A stretch of DNA of 64,000 nt from Candidatus Melainabacteria bacterium (GTDB lineage Bacteria; Cyanobacteriota; Vampirovibrionia; Obscuribacterales; Obscuribacteraceae), in the NCBI GenBank assembly GCA_003242885.1, contig QKMZ01000004.1, positions 186,001 to 250,000 on the forward strand, in the 5' to 3' direction. Made by a program: the position numbers and the translations under genes. Shown piece by piece: positions 25,599-33,829 of this stretch. The notes beneath the pieces were generated by a model. It was not told the origin of the DNA. It made no database searches and saw only the letters and a program-made list of their open reading frames with translations. Position 1 is the stretch's first letter. Every line of letters starts with the position of its first letter.

Positions 25599-26504
25599 CT
25601 AAAGCAAATCATTGCGCGCAGCAATATCTTGTGCGCGTGAAAGAATTGATTCTAACTGATTTTTGTCGAAGCTCTTCGAATCAGGGTCAGTCGCGACTCG
25701 CACAACTGTATTCCCACCGTCCCCGGGATGGGCAGCGAAAATCAATCTTGGTTTATTTGATTCTGGATCTGCTTTTACTGCAAGTAAATGACCCGCAGAG
25801 GCGCTGAATTGGGTCGTATTCCACCCTGCTTCCTTAAGAGCTTTGATTAACGCTTTCATTGTCACTGACGAAGAATAAGGAAAAGAACTCTGTGTTTTGG
25901 AACGCTTGGGTGGCAGTGATTCGGGCGTAATCCATAGTTTGTATGCCACGGCACGCCACGACAAAGATGGAGTCGGATCACCGTTCAAAATCATCATAGG
26001 AGCCTGCACCGCAGGTGGTGGCGGTATGGGTGGGCGCTCTGGAACATCCGGTGGTTTATGAATTGGTTGTTGCCCTGGTTGGAGAATAGTTGGCTGGACG
26101 TTGTTTGGCAGGGATTCCCCTTGTCCATCTCCAGAAGAAGGCGCGGTTGAAGGCGCTGTGAAAGGCGTGCGTTTGTCGATTGAACGATAGGTCGGCGCAG
26201 TCGATGGAGCAATTGGAGCAATTGGAGCAATTGGTGTGTGGTTTTGGTGTGTTGAACTGCTAGGGCGTATTGTCGAACCGTAAGGACGAAACGCCGGTGC
26301 CGCCGGCGCAAAGTTGCTGTTCGTTCTCGACTCTGTTTCAGTGTTTGCGGCGGACGGCGTCACTGGCGCCGTTTCTGTCTCTACAGGTTTTGTCGACGGC
26401 TTTCTATGAAAGAAGGGAAACGCGTCCGTCGACGGCGAAGCGAAGGCGGACAACAAGAGCAGACTGCAAGCTAGTCGCAATGTCTTAGTTAACTTCACTC
26501 TCAT
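25599..26504 (-). CDS. secreted Pro/Thr/Ser-rich protein with C-terminal globular domain
   Basis: Begins MRVKLTKTLRLACSLLLLSA, a signal peptide; an in-frame ATG at 26537 would add 11 residues but spoil the n-region. Residues about 30-175 are low-complexity (Pro, Thr, Ser) with three tandem IAP units. The C-terminal part (about 185-301) looks folded: WRAVAYKLWITPESLPP, MKALIKALKEAGWNTTQFSA, RLIFAAHPGDGGNTVVRVAT. No family is recognised. It may be an envelope or cell-surface protein. It is the first gene of a pair with coaE, an unexpected partner, and diverges from the CorA-like gene. Confidence 0.7.
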   Translation of the reverse strand: MRVKLTKTLRLACSLLLLSAFASPSTDAFPFFHRKPSTKPVETETAPVTPSAANTETESRTNSNFAPAAPAFRPYGSTIRPSSSTHQNHTPIAPIAPIAPSTAPTYRSIDKRTPFTAPSTAPSSGDGQGESLPNNVQPTILQPGQQPIHKPPDVPERPPIPPPPAVQAPMMILNGDPTPSLSWRAVAYKLWITPESLPPKRSKTQSSFPYSSSVTMKALIKALKEAGWNTTQFSASAGHLLAVKADPESNKPRLIFAAHPGDGGNTVVRVATDPDSKSFDKNQLESILSRAQDIAARNDLL

Positions 26505-26597
26505 TTGTCTCAGAAAAACCATCTGCCAAGTCGTCATTTTGTGTCATTCTACTATCTTGCTTTAGTGCCGGAATCTCAAGATGCAGACAAGAATCAG

Positions 26598-27662
26598 ATG
26601 AAAGAACTTCCTTTTAGCCACGGTCGCCAATCGTTCGACTTCAACACGTTCGAGATGAATCCGAGCTTGCCCGATAGAGTCGAGCCTCGCATCCAATACT
26701 ATTTGTTGGATGAGAATGGGCTGACTGTTCGACCATTTTTGGATTTCGACAACATCTGCTCTGACCGCGGCGAAAACGGAATTTGCTGGCTTCATGTTAC
26801 TGGGACGCTCGGCGACGAGTTTTGGCGTGAATTGGCCAAGTTTATGGATCTGTCGGATGAACAGCAAAAGCTGCTGCGTTGGCCTCATCATCGCTCTTTC
26901 TTTGATGAGTTTCACAACGGGCTTTTCTGGACATTGCAGCGCCCGTCGGTGGGCGAGGTCGTGGAAGCCATCGAAGTGATCAATTTCTTTATGACTGAAC
27001 ACGTCATTATCACAAGGCAGTTTAGTCACGATGTAGCATTCGGGGTAACTGTGGATCGACTAATGGCGCGTGCTGAGAGCCTGCAAGGCTACACCGTGGA
27101 TAGACTTTCAGCGCATTTGATTGAAGACATCATTCATACTTATATTGAAGTATTGAAGGTGGGCGGGACTAAGCTTGAAACCATTCAAAGCCGCATCATC
27201 AAACACCCAGGTAAGCAGGAGCTGCAGCTCATTAATCGTGCTCAGCAAGTAATTTGGATTTTTCTCAATACAGTCTGGCCTGTAGAAACAGTCGTGCTTT
27301 CGCTGTCACGCTGCCGCTGCCATGTGATTACTGAGAAGGGGCGGCAAGAACTAGGATATTGTCATGACGAAGCGATGTCGCTCGTGAGGATGTTCGAAAC
27401 CTATCGCTCGATGTCTTACAACCTAATGGATGTGTACGTTTCGGGGCTTGGTCTGCGCACGAACGAAACGACGATGATTCTAACTATTATTGCCACGCTA
27501 TTCCTCCCGCCGACTTTGATTGCGGGGATCTATGGCATGAACTTTCAGATTCCTGAAGTACATCTGACTTGGGGTTACTACATTTGCTTGGCTGCGATGA
27601 TGTGTGTGTCTGGCGGTCTCTTGTGGTGGTTGAAAACGCGCGGATTCTTGGATTTCAGGTAA
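26598..27662 (+). CDS. CorA-family divalent metal ion transporter
   Basis: CorA proteins are pentameric Mg2+/Co2+ channels. The C-terminus has the signature GIYGMNF within two membrane helices (ILTIIATLFLPPTLIAG and YYICLAAMMCVSGGLLWWLK). The cytoplasmic domain is present, including the VINFFMTEHVIITRQF strand and the long helices with ETYRSMSYNLMDVYVSGLGL. The frame is open from 26505, but that would overlap the divergent gene's start region. ATG 26598 gives 354 residues, close to family length. No strong ribosome site distinguishes the candidates, so the start is tentative. Confidence 0.85.
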   Translation: MKELPFSHGRQSFDFNTFEMNPSLPDRVEPRIQYYLLDENGLTVRPFLDFDNICSDRGENGICWLHVTGTLGDEFWRELAKFMDLSDEQQKLLRWPHHRSFFDEFHNGLFWTLQRPSVGEVVEAIEVINFFMTEHVIITRQFSHDVAFGVTVDRLMARAESLQGYTVDRLSAHLIEDIIHTYIEVLKVGGTKLETIQSRIIKHPGKQELQLINRAQQVIWIFLNTVWPVETVVLSLSRCRCHVITEKGRQELGYCHDEAMSLVRMFETYRSMSYNLMDVYVSGLGLRTNETTMILTIIATLFLPPTLIAGIYGMNFQIPEVHLTWGYYICLAAMMCVSGGLLWWLKTRGFLDFR

Positions 27663-27892
27663 TCAATATTCGGTAGCATTGCTCACCTGTAGGCAATTCT
27701 GGCACTGTCTACTTAATCGACCTGTGAAATCTAATCTTTGAAACGGGAACATGGCTGTTTTGCGCTGCGTCTGCTTTTAATTACGTGCCAAGTCTGTCAC
27801 TCAACCAGCTAAAAGTCCGATGAAAGGTCGAACCGGCCGAACCTATTGAGCGCCCTTATCGCTCGGGTATATACGGTTTTACTTTTGTTCTG

Positions 27893-27906
27893 GGCACTTC
27901 GGTGCC
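27893..27906 (+). promoter_or_regulatory. UUCG tetraloop hairpin in leader
   Basis: GGCAC-TTCG-GTGCC is a perfect five-bp stem with the extra-stable UUCG loop, about 45 bases upstream of the TPR gene start at 27951. It may stabilise the leader or act as a weak terminator. Nothing else was recognised in 27663-27950. Confidence 0.35.
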
Positions 27907-27950
27907 ATAATGACAACATAGTGCTTCGGTTAAATCAGCCCAACTTGGTT

Positions 27951-29114
27951 ATGCCTAAACGGTCACTACTACCTTTTTTGCTTTACACCGGCATCGTTGC
28001 TGCAAGTTTCGGTGTGTTCTCAACCTCGCAAATGGAGCCTGTGTCAGCATCTTCGCTGTATACGCCCTTGCAAGAAGGGATGCGCCAATTTCATGCTCGT
28101 CGCTATTCGATGGCTCTTGGACCGCTGGAGCGGGCTGTTGCAAAGACGCCTAATGATGCGACTTCTCGGTATTATTTGGCAAATTGCTATGTTCACATGG
28201 GGCGCCATGAAGATGCGCAACGCGAATACGATGCAGCTTACCGACTTGATCCATTCGGACCTGTATCTGGCTACTGCCGGCGGGCACTTTTAGGTTATGG
28301 AATTTCTGTTCCTGATGATGCTGAATTGTTTGCTGGTAGGAAGTCGGTTGCGCGGAAAGTTGCGATGCAGCCTTCCGATACGATTTCACACAACTCTCCG
28401 CAGCATCTCAATAGAGCAGTGGACACCATTCGACGTCAGGCAGACTTTGAGAAAAGTCGTCATAAGCAAACTGCGGAAGTTTTTGGTAACAATGTCATCA
28501 AATCTGGAGAAGGAGCAGCCAAAAAGATTTTGGATGATGCTGTTGCCGAGTGCAAGGCGATTATGGATGCGCCTATAAATCTAGTCAGTGTCACTGGAAC
28601 AGGTGGTTCGTTTGTAACCAATGCTGTCTTAGAGCAAGCACGCGCTACAGAAATGGAAAGGCGCAGAGAGGTTTGTGCTGACATTCGCAAGAGGGCAGAT
28701 GCCGATGCTGCACGTGTGAGAGCTGAAGCACAAGATCGCTCGCAGAAGTTCAAACAATACAGCCAAGATCGCCAAAACGCTCTCGACGAAGTTGCGGACA
28801 GCTTGGAAAGCCAGCTTTCAACTAGTCGACTGAAAGACCGTGTGAAAATGCGCGCGGAAGGAACCGGCTTGTACGTGCGAAACTTCGGCGTTGTGCCGAG
28901 CCCCTCGCCGGAAGTTCACAACTCAGTTGCGAGAATTCGTCCTCATCAGTACCCGCAGCTCCCGGATGTTCCAGCATCAGAATCAGGAGAATCTAGTGGG
29001 CCTCCAACTGGTCAAAGCGCGGGTGAAAACGGCAAATTGCCCACGGACACAGGTGTGCCGGCCAAAGGTGAGCCTGAGCATTCTGTGAGTGGCAAGGTCT
29101 TGGACAAGAAGTAA
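27951..29114 (+). CDS. secreted/anchored TPR protein with coiled coil
   Basis: The start chosen (MPKRSLLPFLLYTGIVAASF) gives an N-terminal signal or anchor helix. Two TPR units follow (MRQFHARRYSMALGPLERAV and YYLANCYVHMGRHEDAQREY, about 48-112), then a long charged region with Ala/Glu/Arg heptads (about 205-310, coiled coil) and a Pro/Ser/Gly-rich tail. The frame is open upstream to 27846, but those residues lack signal character. Its stop overlaps the next start as TAATG, giving translational coupling to the LysM-like gene. Function unknown; a cell-envelope scaffold is plausible. Confidence 0.7.
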   Translation: MPKRSLLPFLLYTGIVAASFGVFSTSQMEPVSASSLYTPLQEGMRQFHARRYSMALGPLERAVAKTPNDATSRYYLANCYVHMGRHEDAQREYDAAYRLDPFGPVSGYCRRALLGYGISVPDDAELFAGRKSVARKVAMQPSDTISHNSPQHLNRAVDTIRRQADFEKSRHKQTAEVFGNNVIKSGEGAAKKILDDAVAECKAIMDAPINLVSVTGTGGSFVTNAVLEQARATEMERRREVCADIRKRADADAARVRAEAQDRSQKFKQYSQDRQNALDEVADSLESQLSTSRLKDRVKMRAEGTGLYVRNFGVVPSPSPEVHNSVARIRPHQYPQLPDVPASESGESSGPPTGQSAGENGKLPTDTGVPAKGEPEHSVSGKVLDKK

Positions 29115-29755
29115 TGTCTGCGAAGGAACCTACGAAAAATTCCGATGCCAGCGGCAATGAAACAGGGCGGGACTGCCGTCTTGGCGGAAAAGATGAGACT
29201 GTCGAAGTCGTTGTTGAGCGTGGCGAAACAATCTGGCAATTAAGCGAATTGAAGTACGAGGGAAAGCATCCTCTTGCGGCTATTTTTCAAGCGAATGGGT
29301 TAAGGCCTTCGGTTGTCTATGAAAACGGGCTTCGCAGGCTGTTGGACCCAGTTTATTTTGCCGGGAACGTTTATATTTTTCCTGCCTGGTCTGAAGTGGA
29401 AAGGCTTGAGAAAGAGTTTTATTCATTGATGGACGAGTTGCATCCACAAGTTGAAAGTTATGATGAATACAACATTTGCGAGGCTGGCAGTGTTGATGAT
29501 AAGCAGCGCTCATTCGTGACAATAAATTGGGATGAGACACTATATGCGGTGGCGCAAAGGAAATATGGTTCTGACGTTCCTCTGGAAGCGATTTACGAAA
29601 TCAACAATATGACTCCCTCGGTTAGTGGGGGTACCGCGGGAAAGACTGTTAAAGAGCCAGTCTACCCGGGTGGAAAAACCTACTGGTTGCCCGCGCGTAG
29701 TGAAGTTGACACCCTTACCGAAAAGTACAAAGAGCGTGTAAAGGAACTGTTGTAG
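29114..29755 (+). CDS. protein with two LysM-like repeats
   Basis: A 213-residue protein containing two units of the same shape: VVVERGETIWQLSELKYEGK, ending in FAGNVYIFPAWSEVERL (about 32-100), and VTINWDETLYAVAQRKYGSD, ending in YPGGKTYWLPARSEVDTL (about 136-205). The pattern 'GET-I-W ... KY ... L-IFQ-N ... G-Y-P' fits LysM, which usually binds peptidoglycan. No signal peptide is visible, which is odd for a wall binder. The start overlaps the stop of the TPR gene (TAATG). The assignment is by pattern only. Confidence 0.6.
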   Translation: MSAKEPTKNSDASGNETGRDCRLGGKDETVEVVVERGETIWQLSELKYEGKHPLAAIFQANGLRPSVVYENGLRRLLDPVYFAGNVYIFPAWSEVERLEKEFYSLMDELHPQVESYDEYNICEAGSVDDKQRSFVTINWDETLYAVAQRKYGSDVPLEAIYEINNMTPSVSGGTAGKTVKEPVYPGGKTYWLPARSEVDTLTEKYKERVKELL

Positions 29756-29913
29756 GCGAAACGCCCTGCGTCGATAGTAATGTTTGAAAGATTGACGTAT
29801 GGACTCTTCCTACATTATTACGGTATGCCACTGGGATTGGTGGCTCTAACACATATGCGAACACGAAAATTTTTTCTTTTAGGGTCTTGCCAAATCTTTG
29901 TCTTTACCCTTTG

Positions 29914-29942
29914 TTGACAGGTCTAAGCCACTTCTCTATGAT
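29914..29942 (+). promoter_or_regulatory. near-consensus sigma-70 promoter
   Basis: TTGACA (29914-29919), a 17-base spacer, and TATGAT (29937-29942). This is the best match to the housekeeping promoter consensus noticed in the window; transcription would begin near 29949. It precedes a structured non-coding stretch and then tsaE. Confidence 0.8.
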
Positions 29943-29948
29943 GCGGTT

Positions 29949-30190
29949 AGTCTCAGTCTTGGACAGAAATTCAAAAAGTTTTGTCCTACAGAATTGAGTA
30001 TTCGGGGTTCCGACTCGAGATGGCCACGTATACCTATGAACCTGCGGATGCAAGTCCTTACAAACAGGAAGTAGGAAACGGTAAACCGTTTAGGAGGTTC
30101 CCCACCTGGAACATTCCGGGTCAAAACTCATTCTTGTTCGGGACTGGGACCATCTATTTATTCCGGAACTTCGTAACGCGAGAAGCGCTC
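29949..30190 (+). ncRNA. candidate structured RNA or long structured leader of tsaE
   Basis: Downstream of the strong promoter the sequence can form a rod. GTCTCAGTC (about 29950) pairs with GACTGGGAC (about 30141-30150). Inside it are an independent 8-bp hairpin GGACAGAA/TTTTGTCC, a pairing GAATTGAGT/ACTCATTC with one bulge, and GTTCC/GGAAC around a C-rich loop. No convincing protein is encoded; a 71-residue frame (29981-30196) has no ribosome site or family resemblance. A 6S-like RNA or a regulatory leader is possible, but I cannot assign a known family. Confidence 0.45.
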
Positions 30191-30212
30191 CGGTGAACAG
30201 AAGACAACGAAA

Positions 30213-30788
30213 GTGAATCTGAAATTGGACGGCAGACAGAAGACTATTCTTCTGGGTGAGCTGTTCGGTAAATCTATAAATGATTCTTGTGTAATAGCGT
30301 TGGAGGGTCCGCTCGGCGCTGGCAAAACCACATTTGTCAAAGGACTGGCGCAGGGTCTTGGCGTCAAAGAAGTCGTGCAAAGCCCTACCTTTACTATGCT
30401 GAATGAATACCATTCAGGAAGACTTCCTCTTTACCATCTCGATCTATATCGTTTGAGCGAGTCAAGTGAAAGCGAGGCGCAAGCGCTTGGAGATCAGCTT
30501 TTATTGGAGCTGGACGAATTCATCAACGGAAAGATGGTTTGTGTAATTGAATGGAGTGAGTTGTTCAAATTGATCAAAATCGACGGTGAACATATCTCCT
30601 ATCTAGATGAGTTGGACCATCTGACTATCCGTTTCGCTTATGAAAGAAGTGACGATATCTCCCGCGACGTGCGTAATGGAGAAGAAGATTCGGAAGAGGA
30701 CTTCGGCAGAACGGCTTTTTTAGCGGGTTCTAGCGAGGTCTCCAAGGCAGTTTTAGATACGGTTGTCGGGATGTACTCGAAGCCCTGA
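30213..30788 (+). CDS. tsaE: tRNA threonylcarbamoyladenosine biosynthesis ATPase TsaE
   Basis: TsaE is the ATPase that works with TsaB and TsaD to make t6A at position 37 of ANN-decoding tRNAs. The P-loop LEGPLGAGKTTF lies at about 30-41, followed by QSPTFTMLNEY, the HLDLYRL motif (about 75-81) and the late VIEWSE (about 111-116). At 191 residues it is longer than the common 150-160, with an acidic C-terminal extension (about 148-191). The start is GTG. It is preceded by the strong promoter and structured leader and followed about 220 bases later by topA. Confidence 0.93.
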   Translation: MNLKLDGRQKTILLGELFGKSINDSCVIALEGPLGAGKTTFVKGLAQGLGVKEVVQSPTFTMLNEYHSGRLPLYHLDLYRLSESSESEAQALGDQLLLELDEFINGKMVCVIEWSELFKLIKIDGEHISYLDELDHLTIRFAYERSDDISRDVRNGEEDSEEDFGRTAFLAGSSEVSKAVLDTVVGMYSKP

Positions 30789-30944
30789 AAGTGAGCAAAA
30801 TTTTCGGTTTGCAAAAGATGGGTTTTATCCCGACCTGTGGGCTTGCGTAAAACCCTTGGTGTGACTGGAAAATATTCGTGTTCACCTTTCAAAAATTGGG
30901 GTACCTTTCGGCTGGGCCGAATTTTAGAGGGGGGTTGACGACCG

Positions 30945-30953
30945 TGTTATAGT
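30945..30953 (+). promoter_or_regulatory. extended -10 promoter for topA
   Basis: TGTTATAGT carries the TG of an extended -10 element directly before TATAGT, about 55 bases upstream of the topA ATG. A TTGACG at 30935 is only seven bases away and cannot serve as its -35. Confidence 0.45.
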
Positions 30954-31007
30954 ACCCAACTGTCCGCATATCTTGACAGGTTGCAGTTCCGAGGTGCCGC
31001 GTTTCAA

Positions 31008-33350
31008 ATGGCGAAATATCTAGTTATTGTTGAGTCTCCGCACAAAGCCAAGACGATTTCAAAAATTCTTGGCAAAGATTTTCACGTAAAAGCCAGTGTT
31101 GGTCACGTGCGGGATTTGCCGCGCAATAAACTAGGCGTCAACGTGCGCAAGAATTTCGAGCCTTTATATGAAATTCTGAAAGAGAAAGAGCCGATTGTAA
31201 AAGAGCTCAAAGAGGCAGCCGACGAGGCAGAACAAGTCTATCTCGCACCTGACCCTGACCGTGAAGGTGAGGCTATCGCATGGCACTTGTCAGAAATTCT
31301 GGAATTGCCTAATAAAAAAGTACATCGTATCGAATTTAACGAAATCACGAAGAACGCAATTCTGGCTGCGATCAAGTCACCGCGCAAAATTGACAAGCGC
31401 CTGGTAGATGCGCAGCAAGCGCGCCGTGTCTTGGATAGATTGGTGGGCTACAAAATCAGTCCGCTTCTCTGGAGAAAAGTAAACGGACGTTCGGCAGGAC
31501 GCGTGCAATCAGTTGCTGTGCGCCTGATCTGCGAGCGCGAAGCGGAAATCGAAAGCTTTGATGCCAAAGAGTATTGGTCCATCAAAGCCGAACTTTCTCG
31601 TTCGAGATCCAAGCAAGCGTTTATCGCGCCTTTATATAAGTACGACGGCAAACGTGTAATTGCTGCATCGGAAAAGTCAGCAGCCAATACGATGATTATT
31701 GACAGCGAAAAAGCTGCCAACAAGATTCTCAAGGCAATTGAAAGTGAAGAGTTCAAGGTCAGCTCTCTGACCGAGAAGACCAGCCAGAGACAACCATCTC
31801 CGCCATTCATTACTTCAACATTGCAGCGGGAAGCATCAACGGCACTTGGTTATGCTGTGAAGAAAACCATGCAAGTTGCTCAAACCCTTTATGAAGGCGT
31901 GGAGCTCGGTGCAGCAGGCGCTACCGGTCTCATCACATATATGAGAACCGATTCGACTCGTGTTGCAGAATCAGCGCAGGAAGAAGCGCTTGAATATATC
32001 AAGAATCGCTATGGCAAAGAGTACTGCCCGGATAAGCCGAGAGTATATACACGCAAAGCCAAGAATGTTCAGGACGCTCACGAAGCAATTCGTCCGACCT
32101 CTCCTGAAAATTCGCCTGAGTCCATCAAGCAGTATTTGAGCAATGACCAGTTCAAACTATATAAATTGATCTGGGAAAGATTCATGGCTAGCCAAATGTC
32201 GGCAGCCGAATTGCTCACCCGTACTGCTGAAATCTCAGCCGGTGATGCTGTTTTCCGTGCATCTGCAACAGAAACCAAATTTGCTGGATTCACCATCGTG
32301 TATAACCGACCGACAAAATCGGCTGTTTCTGAAACAGAAAGCGAAAATGCAGAAGATGGTGAAATGAGCGGTGAAACGCAAAGTTTGCCCGAACTCTCCA
32401 AAGGCGAAGCCTTGAAGTTGAAGGACATAAAACCTAATCAGCACTTCACGCAGCCACCTCCCCGTTTCTCCGAAGCGAGTCTGGTTAAGACATTGGAAGA
32501 GGAGGGTATTGGCAGACCATCAACATACGCAGCGACTGTAACCACAATCGTTGATCGAAAATATGTTGAGCGTGTCAACAAAACGCTAGTTCCGACAAAA
32601 CTTGGAAAAGCTGTCAACCTCTTGCTCGTGGAGCACTTCAGCGGCATCGTTGATGTCACCTTCACGCGCGACATGGAGCAGAAGCTCGACATGATTGAAG
32701 AAGATCAGGTCGACTGGCATGGCATGCTCAAAGAGTTCTATCAGCCCTTCGGTGAAACACTGAAGAAGGCCGAAGAGAACATGAACAAGGTCATTATTCT
32801 CAGCGATCAGCAGTGCCCTGCCTGCGGAGAGCAAATGGCTATTCGTTCTTCGCGCTTCGGTCAATTCTTGGGTTGCATCAAGTACCCTGAGTGCACAACG
32901 AAGATCGCACTCACCAAGGAAGGAACTCCTGTTCCGGAAGACAGACCTTCGGAAGAGAAGTGTACGACTTGCGGCGCTGACATGCTGATTAGATACGGTC
33001 GCTACGGTGATTACCTCGCCTGCTCCAAGGAAGAGTGCACCGAGCAGAGACCTATTCTCAAACTCACCGGTGTCAAATGCCCGCGCGCAGAGTGCGGTGG
33101 CGACATTGTCGAGAAGAAGTCGCGTCGCGGAAAAATCTTCTACGGCTGCAGCATGTACTCGAAGAATCAGTGCACATCGGCTTATTGGTATCCACCAGTA
33201 ATCTCGGGTGGACCGAACAATTCGAACAAGTGCCCATCATGCGGCACCATGCTCATCTACAAAACCTTGAAGCGTGGCGACCAAATCGCTTGCTCCAACA
33301 AGGAATGCACGTTCGCTCAACCGATCACGGGCGAAGAGAAGCACGCGTAG
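31008..33350 (+). CDS. topA: DNA topoisomerase I
   Basis: A type IA topoisomerase that relaxes negative supercoils by transient single-strand cleavage. The Toprim domain opens the protein (YLVIVESPHKAKTI, about 3-16; the acidic motif APDPDREGEA, about 81-90). The active-site Tyr is in GLITYMRTDSTR (about 302-313). The C-terminus carries four zinc-ribbon units starting near CPACGEQM, CTTCGADM, CPRAECGGD and CPSCGTML (about 605-770). ATG 31008 gives MAKYLVIVES, the usual start; the frame opens nine codons earlier without support. Length (780) is normal. A repeat cluster and terminator follow. Confidence 0.96.
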   Translation: MAKYLVIVESPHKAKTISKILGKDFHVKASVGHVRDLPRNKLGVNVRKNFEPLYEILKEKEPIVKELKEAADEAEQVYLAPDPDREGEAIAWHLSEILELPNKKVHRIEFNEITKNAILAAIKSPRKIDKRLVDAQQARRVLDRLVGYKISPLLWRKVNGRSAGRVQSVAVRLICEREAEIESFDAKEYWSIKAELSRSRSKQAFIAPLYKYDGKRVIAASEKSAANTMIIDSEKAANKILKAIESEEFKVSSLTEKTSQRQPSPPFITSTLQREASTALGYAVKKTMQVAQTLYEGVELGAAGATGLITYMRTDSTRVAESAQEEALEYIKNRYGKEYCPDKPRVYTRKAKNVQDAHEAIRPTSPENSPESIKQYLSNDQFKLYKLIWERFMASQMSAAELLTRTAEISAGDAVFRASATETKFAGFTIVYNRPTKSAVSETESENAEDGEMSGETQSLPELSKGEALKLKDIKPNQHFTQPPPRFSEASLVKTLEEEGIGRPSTYAATVTTIVDRKYVERVNKTLVPTKLGKAVNLLLVEHFSGIVDVTFTRDMEQKLDMIEEDQVDWHGMLKEFYQPFGETLKKAEENMNKVIILSDQQCPACGEQMAIRSSRFGQFLGCIKYPECTTKIALTKEGTPVPEDRPSEEKCTTCGADMLIRYGRYGDYLACSKEECTEQRPILKLTGVKCPRAECGGDIVEKKSRRGKIFYGCSMYSKNQCTSAYWYPPVISGGPNNSNKCPSCGTMLIYKTLKRGDQIACSNKECTFAQPITGEEKHA

Positions 33351-33357
33351 ACTGTTC

Positions 33358-33463
33358 GTAGGGGCGCCTTACACGTGCCCTTGCAACCTGGGAGCGCCGG
33401 CGACTCGCCGGCATTTCAAAGATAACTGTGAGGGCGATGCATGGCATCGCCCTTGCTGTTTTT
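33358..33463 (+). terminator. cluster of three hairpin repeats, the last an intrinsic terminator of topA
   Basis: Three palindromic units lie in a row: GTAGGGGCGCC...GTGCCC (33359-33382), CCTGGGAGCGCCGGC...GCCGGC (about 33393-33416) and a perfect 10-bp stem AGGGCGATGC/GCATCGCCCT (33431-33453) followed by five T residues (33459-33463). The first two are members of dispersed repeat families seen at 3635, 5717 and 45428. The last acts as the topA terminator. Confidence 0.75.
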
Positions 33464-33465
33464 AG

Positions 33466-33829
33466 GTAGTAACCCACTGGATACCGCAAAGTCCGATGGT
33501 TGCCAAATGGCGTTCCGATTTGGCATAGGCGGGTTTCTATGCGCTGTATAGCGAAATAATCCTAAAGGGTTGCGCTATAACCCCGGCCACGCCTCATGAT
33601 TAATGTGGCAGACTCGCAGAGTTCTTGAAAAGGCAAAGTCCCAATTAATCACTGTTTTGGGAACAAACGTCTGGTCTTGACCTTCTTGCAAGTCTAATTA
33701 GCCACAGGAAAACGGGAGCGGACTTACAACCCTCATCCCATGCTGATGTTAGAATAAGGTCACTTAAAACGTCCATCAAAAAACATACTACGGACGCTAA
33801 TTAGCGGAGTTCAGGAGGCTCGACCCGCC
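33466..33829. other. hairpin-rich intergenic region before clpC
   Basis: No gene is convincing. It contains an 8-bp perfect stem TGCCAAAT/ATTTGGCA with a nine-base loop, a 7-bp pairing TATAGCG/CGCTATA, and the perfect palindrome CGCTAATTAGCG (33795-33806) just upstream of the clpC ribosome site AGGAGG. The palindrome is a candidate operator. No CtsR or CIRCE heat-shock site was recognised. Confidence 0.45.

Noticed and set aside
29981..30196. 71-codon frame within the structured region before tsaE
   Set aside because: No ribosome site and no family features; the same bases form long-range RNA pairing.
30935..30940. TTGACG as a -35 box for topA
   Set aside because: It lies only seven bases from the -10 element, far from the 16-18 required.
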